A stretch of 64,000 nucleotides of DNA, taken from NCBI RefSeq assembly GCF_013214175.1, contig NZ_JABSPA010000004.1, positions 124,001 to 188,000 of the forward strand, read 5' to 3'. This stretch comes from Colwellia sp. Lineage in GTDB: Bacteria; Pseudomonadota; Gammaproteobacteria; Enterobacterales; Alteromonadaceae. The first letter of the stretch is position 1, and each line of letters opens with the position of its first letter. The position numbers and the translations under genes are program-made. The notes beneath the pieces are model-generated. The model saw nothing but the letters and a program-made list of their open reading frames with translations. It made no database searches and was not told the DNA's origin. Shown one piece after another: positions 1 to 9,374 of this stretch.

Positions 1-947
1 ATCATAACAGCGGCTTCTTCCATCCCCTCTGGACGTTCGTGTGCTTCACGGAGATTTAAAGCTGGAAAGTTTAAGATAGATGACTCTTCATTGATTGTGC
101 CACTATCCGAAAGCACTGCCCGTGCTTCTTTTTGTAACTTAACGTAGTCCCTAAAACCTAATGGCTTTAACAATTGTACAAGAGGGTGAAACTTAATTTC
201 TTGGGCATCAATACGTTTTTGCGTACGAGGGTGAGTAGAAACAATCACAGGTTCGCCATAAGTTTCGGCTACCGTATTGAGTGTTAAGGCTAATTTATTG
301 AGATTAACATCTGAATCAACGTTTTCTTCTCGGTGTGCACTAACAACAAAGTACTTACCTGGAATTAGGTCTAGGCGAGTTAAAACATCAGAGGCTTCAA
401 TCACATCAGCATAATGAGTGAGTACTTCACACATTGGGCTACCCGTTTTAATCACTCTATCTGCAGGTAAACCTTCTGCTAGTAAGTATTCACGCGCGAT
501 ATCACTATAGGTAAGATTGATATCAGCTGTATGGTCAACGATTCGCCGGTTAATTTCTTCAGGTACGCGCATATCAAAACAACGATTACCTGCTTCCATA
601 TGGAAGATAGGTATCTTACGTCGTTTTGCAGGAATTGCAGCTAAACAACTATTAGTATCACCTAATACCAACAGAGCATCAGGTTGCTCTTTTTCTAAAA
701 TTTCATCTACGGCAATAATAATCTGACCTATTGTTTGTGCTGCATTTTTACCAGCTGCATTTAAAAAATAGTCAGGTTTACGAACACCAAGATCATCAAA
801 AAATATTTGGTTGAGTTCATAATCATAATTTTGACCTGTATGCACAATGGTATGCTTACAATGCTCATCTAATTTTGCAAAAACACGAGATAACCGAATA
901 ATCTCGGGGCGAGTACCCACAATACTTACTACATGTAATTTTTTCAT
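1..947 (-). CDS. UDP-N-acetylglucosamine 2-epimerase family, FucNAc pathway (CapG/WbjD/FnlC), 3' end cut by window
   Basis: Non-hydrolysing UDP-HexNAc 2-epimerase. In the UDP-L-FucNAc pathway this enzyme inverts C2 of the UDP-talosamine-type intermediate made by the two preceding genes. The minus-strand frame opens at 947 with [20 protein letters not shown], the family's N-terminal signature. It continues through [39 protein letters not shown] and the SDSG...EES region typical of WecB-fold enzymes. About 315 codons are present and the C-terminus lies beyond position 1. It starts 2 nt after the CapF-like gene, so it is in the same operon. WecB for enterobacterial common antigen is the alternative, but the capE-capF neighbours argue for the FucNAc enzyme. 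Confidence 0.9.
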   Translation of the reverse strand, partial: MKKLHVVSIVGTRPEIIRLSRVFAKLDEHCKHTIVHTGQNYDYELNQIFFDDLGVRKPDYFLNAAGKNAAQTIGQIIIAVDEILEKEQPDALLVLGDTNSCLAAIPAKRRKIPIFHMEAGNRCFDMRVPEEINRRIVDHTADINLTYSDIAREYLLAEGLPADRVIKTGSPMCEVLTHYADVIEASDVLTRLDLIPGKYFVVSAHREENVDSDVNLNKLALTLNTVAETYGEPVIVSTHPRTQKRIDAQEIKFHPLVQLLKPLGFRDYVKLQKEARAVLSDSGTINEESSILNFPALNLREAHERPEGMEEAAVM

Positions 948-949
948 TA

Positions 950-2056
950 TTAAACCTTAAAATTTACAGTGTCTGGTTGCTCACGATCAAATATTTCATT
1001 TGCCCAAAGCATAACAACCAATTCATTATCACCAATATTGGTTATATCGTGTGACCAGCCAGGAGCTGTTTCGACAATACTAGATTCCTCACCATCAACA
1101 ATCAACTCATAAGACTCACCAGTGGAAATATGGCGAAATTTAAATGAAGCTTTACCATTAATCACTAAGAACTTTTCTGTTTTAGTATGATGATAATGGC
1201 CACCACGTGTAATACCTGGGTGTGCAGTGAAAAATGAAAACTGACCAGAATCTTTGGTTTTCAGCATTTCAACAAAAGTACCACGCTCGTCGCTATGACG
1301 AGTAACTGAATAAGAAAATTGCTCAGGCGCTAAATAACTTACATAGGTTGAATAAAGGGCACGAACGAAACCTTCACCTACTTTAGCTGAAATCAAGCTT
1401 TCACGGCTTTCTTTAAACTCAGTAAGCAATGAAACTACTTTGCCTACCGTAGTTTGATAAACAGGGGCAACACAACAGTATTGCTCCTTTTTTTCGGTAG
1501 TCGATAATAGCCTAACAAATTCATTACAAACATCATCAATGTAAACAAGATCCAACGCAGCATCAGATTTATGAATTGTGATAGGTAAATCATTGATTGT
1601 GTTATAACAAAAGGTAGCAACCGCAGAGTTATAATTTGGCCGGCACCATTTACCAAACACATTAGGCAGACGATAAATATAAGTCTCAGCACCAGTTTCT
1701 TGCTGATATTCAGCAACAGCTTGTTCTGCACCAGCCTTACTCACGCCATACGGATTATCTGATTCAACTTGCGTTGATGAAGTTAATAAAATAGGTGTTT
1801 TACGTCCATTTTCAGCTAACGTATTCAGGACTTTTTGAGTTAGACCAGTATTACCCGTTTTAAAATCTTCATCATTTTTAGGGCGATTAACACCCGCGAG
1901 GTGGTAAATAAAATCAGCAGACTTTACCTTTTCAACAATACTTTCTTCACTATCATCACGAGTGATTTTTTCAATATTATCAAAACCAGCTTCGAGTAAA
2001 AATACACATAAATTCTGACCAATAAAACCCGCTGCACCTGTCACCAAAATATTCAT
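950..2056 (-). CDS. UDP-2-acetamido-2,6-dideoxy-hexulose reductase (CapF/WbjC/FnlB)
   Basis: Second enzyme of UDP-L-FucNAc synthesis. It is bifunctional: an N-terminal short-chain reductase domain (Rossmann motif GAAGFIGQN at residues 7-15, [10 protein letters not shown] around residue 105) and a C-terminal cupin domain of about 120 residues. The cupin carries a His-rich metal motif ([12 protein letters not shown]) and a later SHDI, as in Staphylococcus CapF. The 368-residue length fits the family. It abuts the upstream capE-like gene (stop 2057, start 2056) and is followed after 2 nt by the 2-epimerase, giving the canonical E-F-G order. The sugar product is inferred from this order and family; the two-domain structure is directly visible. 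Confidence 0.93.
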   Translation of the reverse strand: MNILVTGAAGFIGQNLCVFLLEAGFDNIEKITRDDSEESIVEKVKSADFIYHLAGVNRPKNDEDFKTGNTGLTQKVLNTLAENGRKTPILLTSSTQVESDNPYGVSKAGAEQAVAEYQQETGAETYIYRLPNVFGKWCRPNYNSAVATFCYNTINDLPITIHKSDAALDLVYIDDVCNEFVRLLSTTEKKEQYCCVAPVYQTTVGKVVSLLTEFKESRESLISAKVGEGFVRALYSTYVSYLAPEQFSYSVTRHSDERGTFVEMLKTKDSGQFSFFTAHPGITRGGHYHHTKTEKFLVINGKASFKFRHISTGESYELIVDGEESSIVETAPGWSHDITNIGDNELVVMLWANEIFDREQPDTVNFKV

Positions 2057-3094
2057 TTATACACCTTCAGGTACAATTAGGTTACCCGCTTCAATATCAC
2101 GCATAAAATCAAGTTTCCGTAAAAGCTCTTTCATACCTTCAACATCTAAGCGCTCAGTATTATGCGAGTTATAATCTTCAATTGCCGAAAGGTCTTTTTC
2201 ACCTTCCTCTGTATATTGTGCATAATTTAAATCACGATTATCAGCCGGGATTCGGTAATAGTCACCTTGGTCTTGTGCTACAAACATCTCTTCACGGCTA
2301 CATAATGCTTCAAATAATTTTTCACCATGACGTGTACCAATGATATTAACTTTATGATCTGGTTTACCAATCATTTCAAGGATAGCTTGTGTCATCACTT
2401 CAATTGTTGCTGCAGGTGCTTTCTGAACAAAGATATCACCATTTATACCATGCTCAAAAGCATGAAGTACTAAATCAACGGCATCATCTAATGTCATCAT
2501 AAAGCGTGTCATTGACGGATCGGTCAAAGTAAGTGGTATATCTTCAATAACTTGACGGATGAACAGTGGGATAACAGAACCACGTGAAGCCATTACATTG
2601 CCATAACGTGTACCAGTAATGACGGTATTAGTTCCTTCCAAATTCCGGCTTTTAGCGACTATCACTTTTTCCATCATTGCTTTAGAAATTCCCATTGCAT
2701 TAATTGGGTATACCGCTTTGTCTGTACTTAAACAAACTACGCGACTTACGTTGTGCTGGATTGCGGATTCTAAAACATTCTCAGTGCCAAATACATTAGT
2801 TTTTACCGCTTCTAACGGGTAAAACTCACAAGAAGGAACTTGCTTTAGTGCAGCTGCATGAAAAACATAATCAACACCACGCATCGCTACAGAGATACTT
2901 TGTGGATCTCGCACATCACCAATGTAAAACTTTAATTTGGGTGAATTATATTTCTTGCGCATATCATCTTGTTTTTTCTCATCACGGGAAAAGATACGAA
3001 TTTCTTTAATATCAGTTGCTAAAAAACGGTCAAGGACTGCATTACCAAATGAACCTGTTCCGCCGGTAATTAATAAATTTTTATTCTTAAACAT
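2057..3094 (-). CDS. UDP-GlcNAc 4,6-dehydratase/5-epimerase (CapE/WbjB/FnlA)
   Basis: First step of UDP-L-FucNAc synthesis: an NADP-dependent extended SDR that dehydrates UDP-GlcNAc at C4/C6 and epimerises C5. Visible motifs are the nucleotide-binding ITGGTGSFGNAV near residue 10, HAAALKQVPSCE near 80, STDKAVYPINAMGISKAMME near 125 with Met in place of the usual SDR Tyr (typical of this dehydratase class), and TRYGNVMASRGSVIPLF. At 345 residues it has the size of soluble CapE/FlaA1 types rather than the membrane-anchored PglF types. It forms a tight operon with the CapF- and CapG-like genes. Confidence 0.94.
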   Translation of the reverse strand: MFKNKNLLITGGTGSFGNAVLDRFLATDIKEIRIFSRDEKKQDDMRKKYNSPKLKFYIGDVRDPQSISVAMRGVDYVFHAAALKQVPSCEFYPLEAVKTNVFGTENVLESAIQHNVSRVVCLSTDKAVYPINAMGISKAMMEKVIVAKSRNLEGTNTVITGTRYGNVMASRGSVIPLFIRQVIEDIPLTLTDPSMTRFMMTLDDAVDLVLHAFEHGINGDIFVQKAPAATIEVMTQAILEMIGKPDHKVNIIGTRHGEKLFEALCSREEMFVAQDQGDYYRIPADNRDLNYAQYTEEGEKDLSAIEDYNSHNTERLDVEGMKELLRKLDFMRDIEAGNLIVPEGV

Positions 3095-3095
3095 G

Positions 3096-4304
3096 CTAAA
3101 CCTTTTTTATCAATGTTATATATTTATCTTGCATAATTTTAAAGGATAAGGTTTCTTCATATAAAGTAGAAACTTTAAGACTATAATCATTTAAAATTTC
3201 ATTATCTTGCATAATACTTGAAATTGCACTCGCAACAGATTTCGGTTCAGGTAAAACGTAAATCAACGAACTTCCAAAAACTTCTTTAATGGAGCCAACA
3301 TCGGTAGATATAATAGGCAGCGCGATACTCGCGGCTTCAATTATAGATAATGGGAGCCCCTCATTACGACTAGGTAATATAAATAAATCAAAATGCTCCC
3401 TGCTTAAGGGCTCGACTACACTACCTTTAAAGCTAACGTTTAATTTATTGACGCGTACCAAGTCATCTAATTTATGAATAAAATCAGCATTACCAGGACC
3501 AAATATATCACATTCGATATTTTTGTATCCTTCATTAGATAGTATTACTAATGCCTTGATTAAAATATCATGTCCTTTACGCTTCGTAACTGAACCAACA
3601 CTACAAATTTTTAATATAGCAGAATCTTTAAACAAACTTTTGTCGCTAAAACAACATTGAACTTTTGGGACTCCGTTTGGGATACTAATAAATTTATTTG
3701 TATTAAATTTTACATTGAGTTTTTTTGCAATATCCTCCCCCAAAGTTACAACATACTCACTATGTCGAACTGAATTTTGAAAGAGCCAATTCAAAAAACG
3801 AGTACCAATGAACGATTTCAGGCCAGGGGAGTTAATATAATATTGTGATAATGGTTCATCAGAACAATGTAAAACCAAAATATTTTTTGTTTTACTATTT
3901 ATTAGAGACGAAAAAGAAAGAGTAATAAAATCTTGAAATACATATACATCTTTTCCAGATTCAAATTTACGTTTTATTGAAACTGATATCTTTAAAATGT
4001 CCCATATGATGGCGTAAAATAAATACAATAAACTGAATAAACTATTTCCCAATATAAAAGATTTAATCTTATTATTAACCTTAATCTTTTCTTTTCTAGA
4101 GTTATGGCCCGCATCTTCTACTTTATCAATTAAATCTTTATATTCTGAAGGTTCTACAGAGATTACTCTCTTCTTATATCTAGCGTAAACTCTAGATAGT
4201 GACACATCAGAAGAGTCTATATTAGTGATGAAGTTATGTATGAATTTTGAAACTCCATTAGGATCAGCAAGATCACTCGCTGAAACAATATTAAATCTGA
4301 TCAA
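3096..4304 (-). CDS. Glycosyltransferase family 4-type (GT-B) for polysaccharide repeat unit
   Basis: Putative cytoplasmic glycosyltransferase that adds one sugar to the lipid-linked repeat unit. The C-terminal half has the GT4 pattern: CSVGSVTKRKGHDILIKAL (about residue 235), a downstream IFGPGNAD, and the donor-binding PSRNEGLPLSIIEAASIALP with the E-x7-E motif, followed by STDVGSIKEV. The N-terminal half is poorly conserved, as expected for the acceptor domain. It lies 1 nt before capE and 2 nt after wzx, inside one operon. The donor could be UDP-FucNAc because the FucNAc genes follow directly, but sugar specificity cannot be read from sequence. Confidence 0.85.
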   Translation of the reverse strand: MIRFNIVSASDLADPNGVSKFIHNFITNIDSSDVSLSRVYARYKKRVISVEPSEYKDLIDKVEDAGHNSRKEKIKVNNKIKSFILGNSLFSLLYLFYAIIWDILKISVSIKRKFESGKDVYVFQDFITLSFSSLINSKTKNILVLHCSDEPLSQYYINSPGLKSFIGTRFLNWLFQNSVRHSEYVVTLGEDIAKKLNVKFNTNKFISIPNGVPKVQCCFSDKSLFKDSAILKICSVGSVTKRKGHDILIKALVILSNEGYKNIECDIFGPGNADFIHKLDDLVRVNKLNVSFKGSVVEPLSREHFDLFILPSRNEGLPLSIIEAASIALPIISTDVGSIKEVFGSSLIYVLPEPKSVASAISSIMQDNEILNDYSLKVSTLYEETLSFKIMQDKYITLIKKV

Positions 4305-4306
4305 AG

Positions 4307-5686
4307 TTATTGCCTTATTCGTTTAGTTTTAAAGTGGGTAGTAAAATAAAAATTTAACATTAAGAAACATATAGAAAAACCTAGTCGGCTATATAAATCA
4401 AAGTTTTCATAAGAGTTAATTACAGCCATACCTAGTATAGAAAAAACAATTCCAAGCGAAAAATACATTCGAAAACCACATAAAAAGTAATAAATTAATG
4501 ACAAAACGAAAATAACCGAATTCGCAATAATAATTGCGTATGTATATTGATACATATCATTTAAAAAAATGAGCGATATAAAACCTGTAACAATGCCAAT
4601 AAAAAATAAAACTATAGCAATATGTAACTTTTTATTTATCAATAAAACTTGATAAATAACCGCATTATAAAATGGAACAAAAATAATCATTAAAGATAAA
4701 ATCTTTAAATATGCAGAGGCTTCATGGAAAGACTGTCCATAAACAAGATTCACAATTTCAATATTAAAAAACCAAAAAAATAAAAATATAGAAATTGAGG
4801 CCTGAAAAATAATACTAGTCACAAGTGAATTATAAGTGGGTGAAGAATCTTTTTTGTCATTTAAAAAAGGAATAACAACCATAGAAATGCTAGTAACTAT
4901 AGTTAATACAATTGCAATCAGCTTATAGGCTGATGAAAAATATCCAAATTGTATTTCGCCTATCAAACTAGATAATAAGACTAAATCAAACTTACCAAAA
5001 ATTGAACTTAATAATATAGCAATAAAAATAAAAAATACATCCTTGAACCTCACGCTTACTTTTGTTCGCGCTTTCGTTTTATCTTGAAATTCAAATATTA
5101 TAAAAAAAGATACAAGACCAATCAATAATGACAATAATGAGAATATGGTTAAATACCTCAGTGCACCATCACTACCATCAACAAATGCAAAAATTAGTAG
5201 TACAAAAGCGACTCGACTACAAAGCGTTCTTAAAAAAACCAGTTTTTGTTGTCGCATCGATATAAAAAACCAATCGCAAGAAATTATTTCACCAAAAACA
5301 GCTATCAAGATTAAGAAAACTGGAATTAACAACCCACTATCATTAAACACAAAAAACGATACCAGAAAAAAGGAAAAAACAGAAAACAAGTTAATCCTTA
5401 ACCTAAGTATATGTAGCGCCTTATCTTCTACTTCATCCCTTGATAAATCTACATTCAATTTCGACACTGCATAAGTTGGTAAACCAAATGAGCTTAAAAC
5501 TGACAATACAGCTATTATTGCCATATAATAATTAACAGTTCCAAAGTCTTCAACACCTAAAACGCGTGAAACATAAGGGATAGTTATGAGTGGAACGCCA
5601 ATATTTAGAAAAATCTTGGCAAAATTAAAAAATACGTTATTCAAGATTCCTTTCGGTTCGCTAGCTATATTTTTTAATCTAAACAT
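4307..5686 (-). CDS. wzx: Wzx-type O-antigen/polysaccharide flippase
   Basis: Inner-membrane flippase that moves undecaprenyl-linked repeat units to the periplasm. The 459-residue protein is very hydrophobic, with about 12-14 predicted membrane segments. Its N-terminus (KIFLNIGVPLITIPYVSRVL) has the polysaccharide-transporter family pattern, followed by GVEDFGTVNYYM. A ribosome-binding sequence of the CTCAGGAA type precedes the ATG at 5686. A short, near-identical copy of this gene's 5' end lies at 8248-8304 behind wzy. Wzx in this locus goes with a Wzy-like polymerase and Wzz, so the glycan is built by the Wzx/Wzy route. Confidence 0.9.
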   Translation of the reverse strand: MFRLKNIASEPKGILNNVFFNFAKIFLNIGVPLITIPYVSRVLGVEDFGTVNYYMAIIAVLSVLSSFGLPTYAVSKLNVDLSRDEVEDKALHILRLRINLFSVFSFFLVSFFVFNDSGLLIPVFLILIAVFGEIISCDWFFISMRQQKLVFLRTLCSRVAFVLLIFAFVDGSDGALRYLTIFSLLSLLIGLVSFFIIFEFQDKTKARTKVSVRFKDVFFIFIAILLSSIFGKFDLVLLSSLIGEIQFGYFSSAYKLIAIVLTIVTSISMVVIPFLNDKKDSSPTYNSLVTSIIFQASISIFLFFWFFNIEIVNLVYGQSFHEASAYLKILSLMIIFVPFYNAVIYQVLLINKKLHIAIVLFFIGIVTGFISLIFLNDMYQYTYAIIIANSVIFVLSLIYYFLCGFRMYFSLGIVFSILGMAVINSYENFDLYSRLGFSICFLMLNFYFTTHFKTKRIRQ

Positions 5687-6183
5687 ATTTTTCCTGAGAG
5701 AAACCTAATGAGCGATGCATGAAGTAATTAAATGAAGAATCTATTCGAGCGAAAAAGCAAAAAATAATTTTAAAAGAAAAATCGCCTCTTTAATAACGGG
5801 CAATATTATGACCCCTTCTAAATCAAAAAACTAGTCTAAAAGACTTAATGATATTTGATCAGAGAAACCCATGTGATTATACTGTAGCTAAATCTTCTCT
5901 GGAGTCTTTTACCTAATTTTTCATGTATCTTCCTTATTCATACATTCAATTGCAAGGTCTGGTTACTTTAAACAAGTAAATGCAAACATTCCGTACGCAC
6001 GGCAGTCATACGATGACTAGTATCTTCAATAGACGAAGTTATCAAGCGCTTTAGGTAAAGTTACCGCATGTAAGTCCTTTGAAAAAAGAAGAAGTAAACA
6101 AAACAGAACAGGACAGGACAATTATTAAACATACTCAAGTCTGAACTGTAAAACGTCTATAAGAACAAGAGCTAATTGTAGCA
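5687..6183. other. Intergenic stretch without a recognisable gene
   Basis: About 500 AT-rich bases between the acyltransferase gene and wzx, both on the minus strand. I see only the wzx ribosome-binding site at its left end and no open frame of interest. Such a large gap inside an otherwise tightly packed operon suggests a decayed gene or a recombination joint. Confidence 0.5.
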
Positions 6184-7950
6184 TTATAAGATTATACTTT
6201 TAAGCTTAGTTGTCTTTAAAACATGTTTCCCTAAAAATAGGGCGCCATCTTTAGTTATATGATTTGTATCAAAACTAATAAATCGATGGTCATCAGTAAA
6301 GATCCTTGTTTTATTGTTTTCTCTAAATAATGTCAATAAACTTATATAATTATCAGTGAATATAGTTGACTCTATTTTATCAGCTTCAATATTACTTTTA
6401 TTTATGTCAACCATATAATTTTTTGAACTATCCCAATCGATTTGCTTTATGAAGTTATTGTTAAACCCAAAATTCTTGGTTCCGATATAAAAATAATTAC
6501 CATTTGAGTAGTGATCCATTTCATTTTTCTTTTCGATCGCACTAGTTTTTAATATTTCAGGGCTTATTTTTCTATTGGCCATCCCTGAGGATGACACTAA
6601 AAAAGTCACGTCTGCATGCCTTAGTAGATTCCTCGATAAGTTTATGTCTTTATTGTAATTAGAAAGGTAAATGACTTCATATCCATTTGTTGCATCGTTT
6701 TCTTCTAGGGCATTGTAGAAGTCTCTAGCAAAAGAGTTTCCTATGATTAACATTTTTTTACTATCAGATTCGAAATTGTTTTTAGCTAAAGAATATGGTC
6801 TGTCTGCATAAGCTTGTGGGTTTATTCCATATGAATATTTACTGAATACATAATACTGATGCATTCCATATGATTTATTTAAATAAAGCCCTAGTGATAT
6901 AAAAGACACAAAAGAAAATACAATTAGGCTATAAAACACTTTATTTGACACTATATTTTTATTTCTAAATGGAGATTCTACGAATCGCCAAGATAAGTAA
7001 CCTAAAGGGATTGCAAGTAATGTCCACATCAATTGTTTATAAACTTCAACATGTGTTTCGGTAGCTAACCTTAGAAAGGATAATATAGGCTGGTGTAATA
7101 AGTAGATGCTATAGCTTGATAATCCGATAATAATTATGAGTTTTGAGCTAAGACTTTTATAAATTAAGCTATTAGATGTCGTAAAAGCGATAACCATTAG
7201 CGCCCCTAAAACAGGAGCTAAATTAATAATGGCTGAGTTATTCGATAATATATATGGGTTATAATAGGAAAATAAAATCAAAAACAAACCTATTGTTGAT
7301 AGCATATCACTTTTAATTGTCACTCGCTCACTCATGTACATCGCTAGTAACGAACCTGCACAAAGCTCCCAAAACCTTGTTATGATCATTAAAAAATTAA
7401 ACTCCTTATTTTCAATTATATAGCTTGATAAAAAACTGATAACGAAAAATAGAATCACTGTAGTCTTAAGGAGCTTTTGCTTTTTCAAAAGCAAGATAAA
7501 AATAACGGGAATTATAAAATAGTATTGCTCTTCAACACCTAAGCTCCAAGTATGGTATAAAGGTTTAAATTCAGAAGCTAAACTCCAATAACCTGATGTT
7601 AAATATAGTAAAACATTATTTGCACCAATTGAAGTTGAAACTAAAGATTGTCCGAAATTCTTTAGATCATAAGGAAGCATAAATACAAATGAAAGTATCG
7701 TTGTTAGAAGTAAAGTGAGAATTAAAGGAGGTAGAATTCTTCTTGCTCGCTTATCATAAAAACTTAATAATGAAAAATCGCCACCTTTTTGGCTTTTTAT
7801 AATATTTGCAGTGATTAAAAAACCACTAATAACAAAAAAAACATCGACCCCTAAAAATCCGCCGCTAAACCCACTAACCCCAGCATGAAAAAAAATAACC
7901 GGTAAGACAGCAATAGCTCTTAGTCCATTTATATCATGTCTAAATTTCAT
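6184..7950 (-). CDS. Acyltransferase-3 (OafA-like) with C-terminal SGNH domain
   Basis: Membrane O-acyltransferase likely to acetylate the surface glycan. The N-terminal ~370 residues form the acyltransferase-3 domain: RHDINGLRAIAVLPVIFFHA at residues 4-23, FLGVDVFFVISGFLI, the RRILPPL motif, and HTWSLGVEEQYYF, with about ten membrane helices. The C-terminal ~200 residues resemble a periplasmic SGNH esterase-like domain, with LIIGNSFARDF carrying the nucleophile-type Ser and a terminal D-x-x-H-like FDTNHIT. The fused layout matches Salmonella OafA and related enzymes. It is flanked on both sides by unusually long gaps (497 and about 300 nt), consistent with late insertion into the locus. Confidence 0.9.
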   Translation of the reverse strand: MKFRHDINGLRAIAVLPVIFFHAGVSGFSGGFLGVDVFFVISGFLITANIIKSQKGGDFSLLSFYDKRARRILPPLILTLLLTTILSFVFMLPYDLKNFGQSLVSTSIGANNVLLYLTSGYWSLASEFKPLYHTWSLGVEEQYYFIIPVIFILLLKKQKLLKTTVILFFVISFLSSYIIENKEFNFLMIITRFWELCAGSLLAMYMSERVTIKSDMLSTIGLFLILFSYYNPYILSNNSAIINLAPVLGALMVIAFTTSNSLIYKSLSSKLIIIIGLSSYSIYLLHQPILSFLRLATETHVEVYKQLMWTLLAIPLGYLSWRFVESPFRNKNIVSNKVFYSLIVFSFVSFISLGLYLNKSYGMHQYYVFSKYSYGINPQAYADRPYSLAKNNFESDSKKMLIIGNSFARDFYNALEENDATNGYEVIYLSNYNKDINLSRNLLRHADVTFLVSSSGMANRKISPEILKTSAIEKKNEMDHYSNGNYFYIGTKNFGFNNNFIKQIDWDSSKNYMVDINKSNIEADKIESTIFTDNYISLLTLFRENNKTRIFTDDHRFISFDTNHITKDGALFLGKHVLKTTKLKSIIL

Positions 7951-8247
7951 TTTACTACTCTCTTGATTATATGGTGTTTATTTAACGTCAGTTAACTAGG
8001 TCGATACTTAGTTTTATTGCTTGATTTTTCGTAAATTTTGTCGTTAAAGTTGAAATATCTAAGGGTACTGAGCAAGCGGGTCAATACCCTCAAGTAAACG
8101 AGTTTTTTTAGATAGTATTATCGAAGATGTGCCTTTGAAAAACAATCACTAAGAAAGTAATTTCATGAAAATAGAAAAACTATAAATAACACTCAATAAA
8201 GATGCTGAATATGCAGTCCTATGAAACTTAAAAACTTATCTAAATTA

Positions 8248-8304
8248 AAAAACGTTATTCAAAGCACCTTTAGCTTCGGTAAACTTATATTTTAATCTAA
8301 GCAT
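8248..8304 (-). pseudogene. Relic of a second wzx: first 19 codons
   Basis: On the minus strand an ATG at 8304 opens MLRLKYKFTEAKGALNNVF followed by a stop at 8245-8247. The intact Wzx at 5686 starts MFRLKNIASEPKGILNNVF, so 12 of 19 residues match, and the preceding ribosome-binding sequence (CTCTCAGGAGAA) is also shared. The relic ATG overlaps the last codons of the polymerase gene, the usual layout for translationally coupled neighbours. I read this as the stump of a former wzx that followed wzy and was cut away when the downstream segment was replaced. Confidence 0.75.
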
Positions 8305-9374
8305 ATTTTCTCCTGAGAGAGGTTCAGCGTGCAATATGGAAAATAATTTGGTGAAGTAGCGTCTCTAGCGTAAAAAGAAAAACTCATTACGAGTAAACAC
8401 ACCCAAATAACCTTTCTCCATTTATCATGAAACCTATTACTAATCAGTAATGGAATAGCAATATAACCTGTATAGTAAAAGATCATACTTAAACGAGTAA
8501 ATATACCCAAGTTTGCTAAGGCAATATTCATAAATAATCCACATAGGAAAGAATAACAGAAGAACAATGTAATCTTATCGAGCTTATGCCTGTAAATCAT
8601 AAAAAAACAAAAAGCAATATAAAAAAGTTCAATATAAATTCTAAAACCAAATCCTACTTCGGTAGCCTCTGTAGGAATAAAATAGCTACTATATATGTCA
8701 GGCACATTGATTGCCCTTAAAACTAAACCTATAACATCAACATAATGTGTAAGCCTGTTGATGATTATTGAAATTATAAATAAAGTCCAAACTAACACTC
8801 TAGATTGCTTTAATAACGATATGATTATAAAAAGAAACGCTAATAATGTTGTGTAATGAAAAGTGCATCCCAATAACACGATAATAGAATATTTGAAATA
8901 TTCTCTTTTTAGCAGGTATCGAAAGCCCCAATAGACTAGAGCGATCCCTAACCCTTGCCGATAAAGGTTTATCGGAATTACTAATAGTCCCAAGCCTAAT
9001 AGGAAAATCAGTAGTAGTGCTCTATCTTGCACATACCTAGCACCAGCTAGGTAATATAATATAAAAGTTGTCGCAAAAACAAAAAACACAACAGCTTGAT
9101 ACCCTAAACCTAATTTAATAATAATAATATTCAGGTATACATACCCAAATTCAGTCTTAGATATAACATGATCGTAAAGGTGGCCAGAGCCATTTACTAA
9201 CCCCTGATATATCTTCAAGTAGTTAGGATAGTCAGGACCTACATCCACTCTTAATCCAAAGAGAACGATTATAAAAATAACAACGAAGAAAATACCAAAC
9301 CGTTTAACTGCAACGGGAGCAGTTACAAGTGTTAAAGATAATATGTAAATAGAGAGGTAGAGAATATAGGTCAT
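8292..9374 (-). CDS. EpsG/Wzy-like polysaccharide polymerase
   Basis: Integral-membrane polymerase candidate, 360 residues with about ten hydrophobic segments. The N-terminal region has LFGLRVDVGPDYPNYLKIY, the (V/I)GxDYxxY signature of EpsG-family proteins, followed by a helix-rich body with a periplasmic loop near FIPTEATEVGFGFR. It joins nonulosonate- or FucNAc-containing repeat units in the Wzx/Wzy pathway. It overlaps the upstream gene by 4 nt (ATGA), and its final codons contain the ribosome-binding site of the wzx relic. Polymerases are poorly conserved, so the call rests on topology, the DY motif and position. Confidence 0.8.
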   Translation of the reverse strand: MTYILYLSIYILSLTLVTAPVAVKRFGIFFVVIFIIVLFGLRVDVGPDYPNYLKIYQGLVNGSGHLYDHVISKTEFGYVYLNIIIIKLGLGYQAVVFFVFATTFILYYLAGARYVQDRALLLIFLLGLGLLVIPINLYRQGLGIALVYWGFRYLLKREYFKYSIIVLLGCTFHYTTLLAFLFIIISLLKQSRVLVWTLFIISIIINRLTHYVDVIGLVLRAINVPDIYSSYFIPTEATEVGFGFRIYIELFYIAFCFFMIYRHKLDKITLFFCYSFLCGLFMNIALANLGIFTRLSMIFYYTGYIAIPLLISNRFHDKWRKVIWVCLLVMSFSFYARDATSPNYFPYCTLNLSQEKICLD

